Assembly (NCBI RefSeq): GCF_902859805.1
Contig: NZ_CADIKC010000002.1
Span: forward strand, 764,730-828,729
DNA: 64,000 bases
Source: Paraburkholderia sediminicola
Lineage (GTDB): Bacteria; Pseudomonadota; Gammaproteobacteria; Burkholderiales; Burkholderiaceae
Direction of reading: 5' to 3'
Positions 1 through 9,135 of this stretch are shown here, in pieces. Every line of letters starts with the position of its first letter. Positions within the stretch are counted from its first letter, which is position 1. The position numbers were made by a program, and so were the translations under genes. Below the pieces are notes generated by a model. The model was not told where the DNA came from, ran no database searches, and saw only the letters and a program-made list of their open reading frames with translations.

Positions 1-22
1 ATCTCGCTGTTTCCGGTCGTGG

Positions 23-1597
23 TTACGCCAACATCACGGCTCGCGCCGGATCGATCGCCGTCAGCTCGCCAGTCAGCGAGTCAATGCGTGCGGCAAGCGC
101 CAGTTTGTCAGCGTCCTTGCGGTTCATCCGGATCTTCAGCAGGCGCAGTAGATGGTGTTTGGTTTCGAACGCTAGCGACGGCTCCCATTCTGTGAGCCTG
201 AAGCGCTGCGCGGCGAGATCGAGTGTCGATAGCAGATGCAGTGCCGTATCCGGCCGGTCAGCATGCTCGGCGACGCGGGCCATCACCAGTTGCCGTACGT
301 AGCGGTCGCGTTCGCCGTCGTGGGACGGCAAGCGTTGCAGCCAGGCAAAAGCGGCGTCCAGCCCCTGCTGCAAGGCGAGGTCGGACGCCTGTGCCTCGGT
401 TTCCGCCCAGTCGGTATCGGCCGACGCTACGATCACCGGCGCCACGGCTTCGCCCCGCTCGACGTCACGCACGGTGGCGTAGCGTGCGATCCATTCCACC
501 GTCGCGTCATCGGCAAAGGGTGAGCCATCGGAGAACGACAGTTGGTCCAGACCTGGCAAACGTTCGAGCATCAACGCACAGTCGGTTGCGACCAGATCGC
601 GAACCTGCGCATATTCACCGCCCGCCTGCTCCTGCGCAATGAATGCGAAATACTGCAGATCCAGCCAGAAGTGATTCGCGCCTTCGGCAAACGCCGCCTC
701 GACGCGGTCCAGCAATTCCGGCCACTGCTTTTGCAACATCAGGCGTTTGAGATGCGCGCGCAGTTCGGCGCGTGGCGCGACGAGCCGCGTCTTGCCGCTA
801 ACCTCGTGCGGCGGCACTTCGGTGAGCGTATCCCAGCGCACGCAACGCATCAGGCGATACGCCGCCAGATAGCCCTGCGGCTGATCGCGCAGGAACTGCG
901 CCATCTGGCGCGCGCGGTCGAGCAGTTCGCGGGCGGAAGAGACTTCGGTGGCTGCCGGCAGCGTGGTGGCCGATGCACCGCCTGCCGGTGTCTCGCTGTT
1001 TGTTCGCGCCACCGGCAGCGGCGTTTCAACGCGCTCTTCGAAGCGGCGAAACAGCGGGTCGAGTTCAGGGCGCGCCGCCTCCGGCCATTGCGCGGTACGC
1101 TCCGTGATCAGCGCGAGCGCCGACAGCGTACGTTCGAGCAGCGTATCGGACAGGCCCTGCACACGGTCGAGCCGGTCAGCAAAGGTGCTGCCGGCAAGCC
1201 ATTCGAGCGCGGCCCGGCGGGTTTCGGCACGGGCCGGCAACAATGCGTCGCCGAAACGATCAACGAGCGCCGAGAGCAGTTCAAAGCCGGATGCCACGCC
1301 TTCCGCGCCATCGCGACGCATGCGCCCATAGACGTAGTAGACCGCGAGGCGGACATCCTTCGCATTTTGTTTGAGCAAGCGTTCGGCGGTATTGACGATC
1401 AACGCGTCGTCGACGTCCGCGAGTTTCGCGACTTCTTCCCTGATCGCCAGGAAGTCGTCGTCATAGCCAGGGTCGGCACCGGTCGGCGCAGCCTCGCTGA
1501 TCGGCCGAAGCCAGTCATCCCAACGCCCCTGTGTCGAGCGGGCGAGCTCAGAGGGCGGATGGGTGCCGAACAGTGCGCTGAGGAGGTTCGTTAGCAT
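23..1597 (-). CDS. tssA: T6SS protein TssA (ImpA N-terminal family)
   Basis: Predicted 524-residue TssA, the cytoplasmic protein that caps or primes assembly of the T6SS baseplate and sheath. The N-terminal ImpA-type region is visible near residues 25-110, with the conserved 'WLRPISEAAPTGADPGYDDD' stretch followed by 'ERLLKQNAKDVRLAVYYVYG'. The C-terminal half is alpha-helical and rich in Ala and Leu. I chose the ATG at 1597 because the longer reading frame (to 1654) would run into the end of tssM and adds a basic, non-conserved leader. An AGAAGG-like ribosome site precedes 1597. It is the last gene of the leftward T6SS transcript in the window; tssF and tssG may lie beyond base 23 but are not visible. 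Confidence 0.9.
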   Translation of the reverse strand: MLTNLLSALFGTHPPSELARSTQGRWDDWLRPISEAAPTGADPGYDDDFLAIREEVAKLADVDDALIVNTAERLLKQNAKDVRLAVYYVYGRMRRDGAEGVASGFELLSALVDRFGDALLPARAETRRAALEWLAGSTFADRLDRVQGLSDTLLERTLSALALITERTAQWPEAARPELDPLFRRFEERVETPLPVARTNSETPAGGASATTLPAATEVSSARELLDRARQMAQFLRDQPQGYLAAYRLMRCVRWDTLTEVPPHEVSGKTRLVAPRAELRAHLKRLMLQKQWPELLDRVEAAFAEGANHFWLDLQYFAFIAQEQAGGEYAQVRDLVATDCALMLERLPGLDQLSFSDGSPFADDATVEWIARYATVRDVERGEAVAPVIVASADTDWAETEAQASDLALQQGLDAAFAWLQRLPSHDGERDRYVRQLVMARVAEHADRPDTALHLLSTLDLAAQRFRLTEWEPSLAFETKHHLLRLLKIRMNRKDADKLALAARIDSLTGELTAIDPARAVMLA

Positions 1598-1634
1598 GGA
1601 GCGCCTTCTTCGGGCGAAGCAGTGGGGTCGGTTT

Positions 1635-4600
1635 TCATAGCGGGCTGAATCCACCGGGAAGCGGAGTTTCGGCGTGCTTTGCCGCGTCGAGCATCGCCCT
1701 CGGCAGCGGTGGTGGACCCTCAGCCTGCGCGGCCTTTTTTGCGCCCAATGCCGCGACAGGCGCTGTGCCGGCGAAGATGCGCGTCGGCAGCGCGAAGTTG
1801 CGCAGCGCGAGCAGTTCCAGCGGCCCCTTGCCCACGTCCGTGCGCATCATGAAGCTCAGCGGATAAGTGAGGTCCCGTGACGCGGTTACGAGCGGAGCTT
1901 GGGTCGTCAGGCTGTCGAGACGTTTGGCACCGAGGAAAGCCGGATCACTGGTGTCGTCATCTTCATCGTTGTCGTTGTCGCTGTGGTTCGCGAGATTCGA
2001 CGCGCTCGCAGCCGAAGGCGCGGACGCAGGCTTTGGTACCTGTGCCGCCTTCGGGGCGCTCGTGTCCGGCGCAGCTTGCCACGTCAACTGGAAAGTGGCG
2101 CTGTCAACCGGCTGCACCTGGGCCCGTTCGAGCATGCGCACCAGCCCCCAGCGGCCACTGAACTCAAAGCTCTTGTTCGTACCCGCTTTCTCCGTCTGCC
2201 ATTGCAGACGCGTGCCGAGGCCCTGCGGATTGTTCGACGGCCACGTCAGCGCCTGCCAGGCTTCCTGCTGGTTGTAGTAATGCAGCTTCTGGCCATCGAG
2301 CGTCAATATCGTGTCTGTCACACCCGCCGCCGGGACCGGCTTGAAGTCGAAACGATATTGCGGCTCCCCCTGTGCAAGAAGATGACCGGCAATGCGTTGC
2401 AACGTGTTCAGCGCCCTGAGGAAGTCGCGATCGAAGGTCAGCGTCGTGTTGCCTGTGGCCACCGGCACCCACTGGTCACCTTGCAGTTCAAGCACGCCCG
2501 CGAGTTGCGAGCCAAGGAACGCACCGATCAGGCCGCCTTGCGGGCGCAGGAAACGCGCGAGCTCGGGTAGCGACGCATCGTTGTCTGTGTTGGCAAACGG
2601 GTAGCGTCCCGCAAAGGAACGATTCCACGTCGCGACGATCGTCTGGCGCCAGGCATCGTTCAGGCTGGCCTGGGCCGGTTTCAGCACCGTTTGCGTTGCC
2701 TGGGCGACTGGCCGCACGAAGAGTGCATCGCCCATACCCACCCATTGCGCGCCGAGACTCGCGGCGATCAATTGCGCGTAGGTCTGGGTGTCGGCCAGTT
2801 CCGAGCCCTTGCCCTGAAAGAGCGATTGCGCAACCTGCTTCGCCTCAGCGTCGGCATCCGGGCTGTCGCTGACCTGCTGCAATTTCAGGCGCAGGGTGGT
2901 AACACGCTCCATGAAGCGTTGCAGGCTCAGGTCGCTGCTCGCGGCAGCGCCGGCATTGCCTTGAGCGACGAGACGCAGCACCGGCCCGAATGATGCACCG
3001 AGCGGCCCGGCCGGATCGGGTTTCGCTGTTTCAGGGCCCTCGACCTTGCCGCCAAACACGTGCTGTGCCTTGTCCACCAGCGTGTCGGACAGCGACGCCT
3101 TCAGCGCACCCGCTCCGCCCTGGTACTCGAGCGATTTCATCAACGCGATTACCGGCGACTGCCGCGCGTCGGCCATCAGTTTCAGTTGCTCGATCGTGGA
3201 TGGCAGGGTGGACGCCGGGTCCCACTGCAGGGTGTTCATGAAAGCCTGCCAGCGGTCCGCGTAGTCCGAGAAGTAGCGGCTGGTGAGCGACGCCCTCACT
3301 TCATCGGCCGACTGCTCTGGCTCGTGCCGATGTACATTGCTGGCCAGCACCCAATCGCTCGCAGCTTCGTTCCGTTTCGCGGCCTCGTCTATGGCGGCCG
3401 CAATGGTGCCCTCGTAAGCCTGACGGGTGAAGGCGCCGGATATATATGCTGCGGTGCGCAGCAGTCCGCGCGTGTCGGTGCCTGCCGTGAGGGACGCAAG
3501 CGTCTGGTCGGGATAGCGATTGCCGACCGTGTCGAGCACGTGCTGGTAAATCGTGTCTTCGGAGTTTTTCACGCCGATCACGGCGAGCAGCGTTTGGCGT
3601 GATGCGTTGACGAGGTCCTGGCGCGGCTGGATGCGCCAGTCTTCATGCGCTCTCAGGTGCTGGGCGTAGAAGCCGAGCAGACGCGCGGAGAGGTCGAGTT
3701 TCTCGCCGGTCGGGAGGTTCGCGTTCGTGCTCCAGTAGCGGGCGAGCAGCGGGGTCATGAAGGCTGCGTCGGCACGGCTGGGTTGGGACAGCATCAGATA
3801 AGTCTTGAGTGCTTTGTGGCCGTCGAGCGCGAGCCGGTTGGTCTGGTCATCGACCTGCTCGGTCTGCATCTGGCTCAGGTCGACGAGGGAGGCTTCGAGG
3901 TTTTGCTGGAGTGGTGTCACGAGGACGTTGCGGCTCGCTCGGGCGTAGGGTTGCCACAGCGCGGCGAGCACCTCGTGATCGCGGTTCAGGCCGAAGCGGG
4001 TCAACAGCGGGGTGTGATGCTGCGTGCGGGTTTCGTATAGGTCGACGCGCTGTTGCAGCGTGAGCAGCGCGCGCAGTCTGGCGGCGGAATCGGGTGCCGC
4101 CGCGAGGGCCCGGACCGCCTGCTTCGTGAGATGCAGTTCGCGCGCGTTGTTGAAACCCGAGATCAGCATGCCGGTGATCCACAGGCTGATTGCACTCAAT
4201 GCAATGATCGAGAACACCGTCACTGGGTGCCAGCCGAGGCGGTGGCCGCGGTTGGTGCGCGCGACCTCGCCAATGTGCTGCCATATAGGAAGGTCGGCGC
4301 TGGTCGGATGCTCGCGTTCGTTCGTTGTGTCCTGCAACGGGTACGGTGCGAAGAATGCACCGCTGACCGGTTGAACGTGCCGCTGGCGCCTGGCAAGCGC
4401 GACGATCCAACCGGCAAGCGGGGCGCTGCGCGTGTCGAGTCTCTGCGACAGTTGCGCGGCGTACCGGTCGCAGCCGTTGGTGGCCAGTTGCGCAATGCTG
4501 CGATCGGCCAGGCGGTCACGCAATTTCAGCAGTGCGGTTTCGATTGCGCTGACGTCCGCTGTGCGCGGGAACTCGCAACCCGTTATCGGCGTTGCGCCGT

Positions 4601-5294
4601 TGCTGACCGCGTCGTCTTGCGCGACGTCGAGGACGTAGACGGGCGCAGACCAGTGCAGTACCTGGGCGATGCGTGAGAGGTTCACGCCGTATGCGCTCGT
4701 GCCGCGGCGCGCGGTGGGCAGGTCCACGGTGCCGTCGAGAGTCAGCACAACCGCATCGATCGGACGGCAGCGGCGTAGTTTGGCTAACTGCTTCAACCAG
4801 TTTTCGTCTGGTTGACCGTCCTTGTCTGTTTTGCTCCATAGGAGCACAGCGTCGTCGGTTACGAGCCAGCCTTGTTCGGCAAGGTCGGGGAGCAGTTGCG
4901 CGATTGCGGCGTTGCCGCCTGTTAGCAACAGCCAAGGTTGGCGGTAGCGATAGCGAAGACCGTGGCGTGTTCGCAGATATTCCCGCAAAGAGGTCAACGG
5001 TTCGATTGTCGCCTGAGTCTCTTCCAGCGGCTTACCTAGCTCAGCCGACCCAACGTCTCGCAGCGCAGCCTTGCGGTTGGCCTGTCGAATCAGCATAACG
5101 TCGACGATAACGGCGAGCAAAAACACGATGACCAGACCCGAAACGACAAGTAGCTTCTGCGCCAGAGTGGTCAGACCAAAGGCGTCTCCTTTTGTAAGCA
5201 CGATGAGTCCGCTTGCGACTAACACCACAAAAAAACCAGCCAGCTTGAAATTGAAGCGCATAGGGAAACTGATCTTAAAGTTGCGGCCCGACAA
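1635..5294 (-). CDS. tssM: T6SS inner-membrane protein TssM (IcmF family)
   Basis: Predicted 1219-residue TssM, which with TssL and TssJ forms the envelope-spanning complex of the T6SS. Hydrophobic segments at about residues 18-38, 46-66 and 357-380 give the usual topology of a TM hairpin, a cytoplasmic domain, a third TM and a large periplasmic part. The cytoplasmic domain keeps the family layout but lacks a Walker A motif: where GxxGxGKT is expected (residues 119-138) it reads 'PWLLLTGGNAAIAQLLPDL'. The usual DTAGR-type box is replaced by 'LLWSKTDKDG'. An acidic 'DNDNDEDDD' linker lies near the C-terminus. The longest frame begins at TTG 5294, overlapping the preceding gene by 20 bases; ATG at 5261 ('MRFNFKLAG') is an equally likely start. 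Confidence 0.92.
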   Translation of the reverse strand: MSGRNFKISFPMRFNFKLAGFFVVLVASGLIVLTKGDAFGLTTLAQKLLVVSGLVIVFLLAVIVDVMLIRQANRKAALRDVGSAELGKPLEETQATIEPLTSLREYLRTRHGLRYRYRQPWLLLTGGNAAIAQLLPDLAEQGWLVTDDAVLLWSKTDKDGQPDENWLKQLAKLRRCRPIDAVVLTLDGTVDLPTARRGTSAYGVNLSRIAQVLHWSAPVYVLDVAQDDAVSNGATPITGCEFPRTADVSAIETALLKLRDRLADRSIAQLATNGCDRYAAQLSQRLDTRSAPLAGWIVALARRQRHVQPVSGAFFAPYPLQDTTNEREHPTSADLPIWQHIGEVARTNRGHRLGWHPVTVFSIIALSAISLWITGMLISGFNNARELHLTKQAVRALAAAPDSAARLRALLTLQQRVDLYETRTQHHTPLLTRFGLNRDHEVLAALWQPYARASRNVLVTPLQQNLEASLVDLSQMQTEQVDDQTNRLALDGHKALKTYLMLSQPSRADAAFMTPLLARYWSTNANLPTGEKLDLSARLLGFYAQHLRAHEDWRIQPRQDLVNASRQTLLAVIGVKNSEDTIYQHVLDTVGNRYPDQTLASLTAGTDTRGLLRTAAYISGAFTRQAYEGTIAAAIDEAAKRNEAASDWVLASNVHRHEPEQSADEVRASLTSRYFSDYADRWQAFMNTLQWDPASTLPSTIEQLKLMADARQSPVIALMKSLEYQGGAGALKASLSDTLVDKAQHVFGGKVEGPETAKPDPAGPLGASFGPVLRLVAQGNAGAAASSDLSLQRFMERVTTLRLKLQQVSDSPDADAEAKQVAQSLFQGKGSELADTQTYAQLIAASLGAQWVGMGDALFVRPVAQATQTVLKPAQASLNDAWRQTIVATWNRSFAGRYPFANTDNDASLPELARFLRPQGGLIGAFLGSQLAGVLELQGDQWVPVATGNTTLTFDRDFLRALNTLQRIAGHLLAQGEPQYRFDFKPVPAAGVTDTILTLDGQKLHYYNQQEAWQALTWPSNNPQGLGTRLQWQTEKAGTNKSFEFSGRWGLVRMLERAQVQPVDSATFQLTWQAAPDTSAPKAAQVPKPASAPSAASASNLANHSDNDNDEDDDTSDPAFLGAKRLDSLTTQAPLVTASRDLTYPLSFMMRTDVGKGPLELLALRNFALPTRIFAGTAPVAALGAKKAAQAEGPPPLPRAMLDAAKHAETPLPGGFSPL

Positions 5295-6549
5295 CCGCGA
5301 GGGTCATGTGGTCGACATGAGCAATGCTCAGTAATTGTTTCTGCCCGGAGCTCCGCACCAGCGCAGCGGCGAGAGCGACGCACAACCATGGCGCAGCCAT
5401 GCCAGTCGCGCCGATAGTCAGATCGACGTCATGCTGCCCTTGCAATCCGGCCGTCTTGAGTAAACCCACATCCTGGGTATCCAAATGGGTCGACAACTCC
5501 CGCTGCAAAGGTGCCTCTATGCCACCGGTCAACCACTGGTCGTTCAGCTCGGCGCCCTGAGAACGGCTCCACAGCAATACTTGCAGTAGCCCCTGCGCCA
5601 AACCTTCGTCATCGTGGTGTTCTGGTCGATATAGCAGCGTGTCACTGGCTAAGTGCCTTTGCGCGACGAACGCCCGTGAAGCAAACATCAGGATGGCTCC
5701 CGCTTCCGCCACTCCGGCATCTGGAATCGCGTTGAGAAGCGGGTTGAGTTGCACCACGCAAAGTACGTTGACTGCATCCGTGACGAATCCGGGGGCGCCG
5801 TCGAGCCATCCGTCGACAGCAATGAGGTCCGGAGCGTCAGTGCTGACTGCGGTTAGCGGCGCATTGCGGAGCTGATGCGCATCCCATGAATCGCGCCAAA
5901 TTGCTTCGATTTCCGAAATCGTCAATTGCGCCGCAACGCTCACATGAACAACCAGCGGTGTACGTTCAGGCAACGCTCTGACGGCCGGCGCAATCTGCCG
6001 CAGCAGCGAGCCGAATACATACCCCAGCACATCGCGATGCCGCTCCTCGTCTGCAGCGTCGTCGCCGGGTCGCCAGGCATAGCCATCCGGATCGATCCAC
6101 CGAGCGGCGATTGCGTCGCTGTCGCCCTCGAACCGGGTTCTCGGCTCCAGCGTGAGCTGCCGCTCCACCACAGCTGACGCAGTGTTCTCATGCTCCCGCG
6201 CGGAGAAAACAAAACCGGAGTCGAGGATATGCAACGGAATGCCGGCCCTCCGACAGACGTCGTCCTTATATTCACGTCGTGCATCGTTGTGCTCTTCGGC
6301 ACGGGTTCGCCGGGACTGCAACACGCCAAGATAACTAAAGAGCAGGACCGCCCATACGAGCACCGGGAACGCTGCCACGCACGTCCAGAACCAAACCGTT
6401 TGCGTGGACTCGCCAGCCGGCCAGAAGCGGACGACACCGAAAGCACTGCCGCCGACGATCAGCAGAAAGAGGAATGCCCAAAGCGGCCAGGCGGGTTTAA
6501 ACGGTGGGACCTCCCGCTCAGGAGCAATACGTCTCAAGTCATAGGCCAT
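5275..6549 (-). CDS. T6SS-linked two-TM membrane protein of unknown function
   Basis: A 424-residue protein I cannot assign to a named Tss component. Residues 19-42 and 51-75 form two strongly hydrophobic segments, followed by a cytoplasmic-looking region without obvious catalytic motifs. A third hydrophobic stretch lies near the C-terminus ('GMAAPWLCVALAAALV'). It begins with a TAATG overlap with the PAAR gene and its end overlaps the start of tssM, so it is translationally coupled to both. That position, between tip and membrane-complex genes, suggests an accessory role in the T6SS apparatus or in effector loading. This is inference from context only. Confidence 0.75.
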   Translation of the reverse strand: MAYDLRRIAPEREVPPFKPAWPLWAFLFLLIVGGSAFGVVRFWPAGESTQTVWFWTCVAAFPVLVWAVLLFSYLGVLQSRRTRAEEHNDARREYKDDVCRRAGIPLHILDSGFVFSAREHENTASAVVERQLTLEPRTRFEGDSDAIAARWIDPDGYAWRPGDDAADEERHRDVLGYVFGSLLRQIAPAVRALPERTPLVVHVSVAAQLTISEIEAIWRDSWDAHQLRNAPLTAVSTDAPDLIAVDGWLDGAPGFVTDAVNVLCVVQLNPLLNAIPDAGVAEAGAILMFASRAFVAQRHLASDTLLYRPEHHDDEGLAQGLLQVLLWSRSQGAELNDQWLTGGIEAPLQRELSTHLDTQDVGLLKTAGLQGQHDVDLTIGATGMAAPWLCVALAAALVRSSGQKQLLSIAHVDHMTLAVVGPQL

Positions 6550-6806
6550 TACGTACTGCCCGTCACTCCACTAGACGACAGCAGAATCGCACCGCAAAGC
6601 GTCTTGTGACCATGAAACGCAATCGGCAGATCGCCATCAAGCATCTTGTCATTTCCCTCTGCAATCGCGTTTTCACCACAGCGGGGACAGGACACCTTGT
6701 CGGTCTTGCGGGAGGCGGGTCTATCGTTCAATGAAATGCGCGACGACCCGGTAAGCACCTTGCCGCCGTGGCTCGTGTCGTCGCCTACGTAAATCACATT
6801 TGGCAT
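6549..6806 (-). CDS. PAAR-domain T6SS spike tip protein
   Basis: An 85-residue PAAR protein that would sharpen the VgrG spike. It begins 'MPNVIYVGDDTSHGGKVLTG' and contains 'SRKTDKVSCPRCGENAIAEG' and 'FHGHKTLCGAIL', the His/Cys pattern of the small metal-binding PAAR fold. I chose ATG 6806 rather than the longer frame (to 6845) because an AGAAGAGG ribosome site sits just upstream and the PAAR fold starts here. It has no C-terminal toxin extension, so it is a stand-alone tip. It lies 55 bases after the last immunity copy and shares one base with the next gene. Confidence 0.9.
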   Translation of the reverse strand: MPNVIYVGDDTSHGGKVLTGSSRISLNDRPASRKTDKVSCPRCGENAIAEGNDKMLDGDLPIAFHGHKTLCGAILLSSSGVTGST

Positions 6807-6861
6807 ATGGCCTCTTCTGAAAGTTAAGGAAACCGGTTCACACATTTAAGCCATGAACATC

Positions 6862-7800
6862 TCATCGATACTTCACCGGATTTGTGCTCGAATCGCGCAC
6901 ATGTGCGTCATTCGGTGCTATCTGACAGGCCGCTTCGACGTCTGCCGGCCAAAGCGGTACCTTGCTCGTTGCGCGGCATGCCAGGCGACCGATAAAGAAC
7001 AGGATGTGGAACGGCAGCATCAGCCATTTGGCAATCGGGTTCCACGCGTCCTTCGACACCAACGCAATCCAGCCCTGATACAGCGTCTCCCGCTTGTCGG
7101 CAATCGGCAGACAGTACGTGAAACCGGGTGCGTCGATCACTGCGTGCGGTCCCTCTTCCATGTAGCGGCGAATAAATTCCCAGTGACGCAGACAATCGTC
7201 CCGGCTGCTCGACGCGTAGCCGAACACGAACATTTCCTCAACGGTCTGCGCGTCCTTCAGCACGAGGCCACAGATGCCCAGCGTGCGGACGCCGAACGCC
7301 TGGCTGTTCACACGCAAGGTGAAGTACGCCTTGTCCCAAGACACTTCCAGAATTGTTCCGTCGCCGCGAAACACGTAGACCATCCGGTTCAGGCGGTTGA
7401 AGCGCATCGGATAGTGGGTGTAGCGAAACCATTCGCCGATCGTACGATTGAACGTAACTACGCCCGCGATAAACAAAGACGAAACAATTGTCGCGAACCC
7501 CATAAATAACAGCATTGCGCATTCGTCGCGGTGATCCCAGTTCGGATTGAAATAGAAATCCGCAAAAGTCGACCACCACGAAATCAATAGAAAAAATGAA
7601 AGCAGTCCTGCGCCGAACACCCCAACCACACTCATCATTCCTCGATTTGAATAGATCCCATCAACCAGTTCCAGATAGGTGGAATTCAACCGGATCACCC
7701 GGCCAGACGCGTGCGGTTCCGCGGTGCGTTCGCTGATTGACAGACGCCATTCTCGGTCCTGCACGCTCAGGGGACGTTGTTTTCTGTTTGTCGTAAACAT
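6862..7800 (-). CDS. Putative T6SS immunity protein, copy 3 (DUF6708-like)
   Basis: A 312-residue membrane protein, third in the array behind the VasX-like effector. It has an N-terminal cytoplasmic part, two adjacent TM segments at about residues 58-80 and 96-117, and a long C-terminal domain with 'NRMVYVFRGDGTILEV' and 'YCLPIADKRETLYQGWI'. From residue 118 on it is nearly identical to copy 1 (9132-10070), but its TM hairpin ('GAGLLSFFLLISWWSTF') resembles copy 2 (7988-8944), so it looks like a recombinant. The ATG at 7800 overlaps the stop of the preceding 63-codon orphan as TGATG; a GTG at 7803 is also possible. The immunity role is inferred from its place next to the effector and its membrane location. 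The DUF6708 assignment is from memory of this family. Confidence 0.75.
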   Translation of the reverse strand: MFTTNRKQRPLSVQDREWRLSISERTAEPHASGRVIRLNSTYLELVDGIYSNRGMMSVVGVFGAGLLSFFLLISWWSTFADFYFNPNWDHRDECAMLLFMGFATIVSSLFIAGVVTFNRTIGEWFRYTHYPMRFNRLNRMVYVFRGDGTILEVSWDKAYFTLRVNSQAFGVRTLGICGLVLKDAQTVEEMFVFGYASSSRDDCLRHWEFIRRYMEEGPHAVIDAPGFTYCLPIADKRETLYQGWIALVSKDAWNPIAKWLMLPFHILFFIGRLACRATSKVPLWPADVEAACQIAPNDAHVRDSSTNPVKYR

Positions 7801-7991
7801 CACGCATCCGCCATCGCCAGGCTGAAGTCGGACTGTTCCTTGCTGGAATCGGTGTAGCGGCTACCCGACGCCAGATCGCCCCAGTAGCAGCGTTCCATCC
7901 ACTGGGCAACGGTGTCGCCCTTGACCTTGTCGGCAGTTGTGACTAGAGATGACATCGAGCCCTGATCTGACGGGTACGCGTAAAGATTCAT
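7800..7991 (-). CDS. Orphan effector C-terminal tail, copy 2 (63 aa)
   Basis: A 63-codon reading frame whose last 39 residues ('AQWMERCYWGDLASGSRY' and onward) match the extreme C-terminus of the effector at 10070-13150, with 24 of 39 identical by hand count. It lacks the hydrophobic segments that precede this region in the effector. Its ATG overlaps the stop of immunity copy 2 as ATGA, and its stop overlaps immunity copy 3 as TGATG, so it is intact and coupled on both sides. The simplest reading is the 3' remnant of a displaced or duplicated effector that travelled with its immunity gene. Whether the peptide is made or does anything is unknown. A longer frame to 8171 is a shadow of copy 2. 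Confidence 0.6.
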   Translation of the reverse strand: MNLYAYPSDQGSMSSLVTTADKVKGDTVAQWMERCYWGDLASGSRYTDSSKEQSDFSLAMADA

Positions 7992-8944
7992 CGGTACTCC
8001 GCCGGGTTCGTACTCGAATCGCGCACATATGCGTCGCCTGGTGCTATCCGGCACGCTGCTTCGACGTCGGCCGGCCAAAGCGGTACCTTGCTCGTTGCAC
8101 GCCATACCAGACGACCGAGAAACATCAGCACGTGAAACGGCAGCATCAGCCATTTGACGATCGGATTCCAAGCGTCGTTCGATACCAGTTCTATCCAGCC
8201 CTGGTAGAGCGTTTCCCGTTTGTCAGCGATCGGCAGACAGTACCGGAGCCCAGGTGCATTTATCACCGACTGCGGACCCTCCTCCATGTAGCGTCGCATG
8301 AACTCCCAATGGCGCAGGCAGTAACTCCTGTTGCTCGAGGAGTAACCGAACATGAAGGCTTCTTCAACCGTCTGCGGATCCTTCAGCACCAGTCCGCTGA
8401 TACCCAGCCAACTGGTTCCTGCTACCTTCTTGGCCACGTGCAGCGTGAAGTACACCGCGTCCCATGATGCTTCCAGTACTGTGCCGTCGCCGCGAAACAC
8501 ATACACCATCCGGTTGCGCCGGTTCAGCCTGATCGGGTAATGCGTGTAGCCAAACCATTCGCCGATCTTGCGGTTGAAGAGGACGACCCCCAGGATAAAG
8601 AGAGAGGAAACAACCGTTACTAAACCCATAGACAACAACATGGCGTTTTCATCGCTATGATTCCAGTTCGGATTTAAATAGAAATCAAACAAGGTCGACC
8701 ACCACATTGCAAACAGGAAAATCGATAATAGACCCGCTCCGAACAACCCAATCAGACTCATCCCCCCGCGATTCGCATAGAGCCCATCTACCAGCTCGAG
8801 GTAGGTGGAATTCATTCGGATCACCAATGATGATGCGTGCGGCTCTCCAGTACGCTCCCGAACGCATAAGTGCGATTCTCGATCCCTTTCGCTCAGCGGA
8901 CGCTCCTTCGCGATGGTCTTGAAAGTGTCTTTTCCCATCGCCAT
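7988..8944 (-). CDS. Putative T6SS immunity protein, copy 2 (DUF6708-like)
   Basis: A 318-residue member of the same membrane protein family as the flanking copies, and the most diverged of the three. It begins 'MAMGKDTFKTIAKERPLSER', carries two TM segments around residues 62-88 and 102-124, and keeps the 'NRMVYVFRGDGTVLEAS' and 'YCLPIADKRETLYQGWI' motifs. The last 36 residues are nearly identical to copy 1 ('DAYVRDSSTNPAEYR'). The start overlaps the stop of orphan tail 1 as TGATG, and the stop overlaps orphan tail 2 as ATGA. It may protect against an effector variant no longer encoded here; that is inference. Confidence 0.75.
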   Translation of the reverse strand: MAMGKDTFKTIAKERPLSERDRESHLCVRERTGEPHASSLVIRMNSTYLELVDGLYANRGGMSLIGLFGAGLLSIFLFAMWWSTLFDFYLNPNWNHSDENAMLLSMGLVTVVSSLFILGVVLFNRKIGEWFGYTHYPIRLNRRNRMVYVFRGDGTVLEASWDAVYFTLHVAKKVAGTSWLGISGLVLKDPQTVEEAFMFGYSSSNRSYCLRHWEFMRRYMEEGPQSVINAPGLRYCLPIADKRETLYQGWIELVSNDAWNPIVKWLMLPFHVLMFLGRLVWRATSKVPLWPADVEAACRIAPGDAYVRDSSTNPAEYR

Positions 8945-9135
8945 TACGCTGCCGCCATGAGTTTATTGAAATCATCGATCTCCTTGGCCGAACTGAAATA
9001 CCTGTCTCCTACGGGCAGCCCACCCCAATAGCTACGTTCCGTCCATTGGGCAGCGGTGTCGCCCTTGACCTTGTCGACAGTCGTGACTAAAGATGACATC
9101 GAGCCTTGACCTGACGGGCACACGTGACGATTCAT
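8944..9135 (-). CDS. Orphan effector C-terminal tail, copy 1 (63 aa)
   Basis: A 63-codon frame, same length and layout as the one at 7800-7991. It shares the 'GSMSSLVTT' segment with that copy and ends with an effector-like tail ('ERSYWGGLPVGDRY'), with 22 of 39 residues matching the end of the effector at 10070-13150 by hand count. ATG 9135 overlaps the stop of immunity copy 1 as ATGA, and the stop overlaps immunity copy 2 as TGATG. The tail has diverged from the effector but keeps its frame and both couplings. I read it as a leftover toxin end from a duplicated toxin-immunity module. Confidence 0.6.
   Translation of the reverse strand: MNRHVCPSGQGSMSSLVTTVDKVKGDTAAQWTERSYWGGLPVGDRYFSSAKEIDDFNKLMAAA

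Noticed and set aside
6807..6861. A third orphan effector tail after immunity copy 3
   Set aside because: A short frame does overlap the immunity stop as ATGA, but it ends after 13 codons and does not resemble the effector tail.
7800..8171. A 123-codon frame running into the end of immunity copy 2
   Set aside because: Its first half is an out-of-frame reading of immunity copy 2. Only the last 63 codons (from ATG 7991) are homologous to the effector tail. The same applies to 8944-9465.
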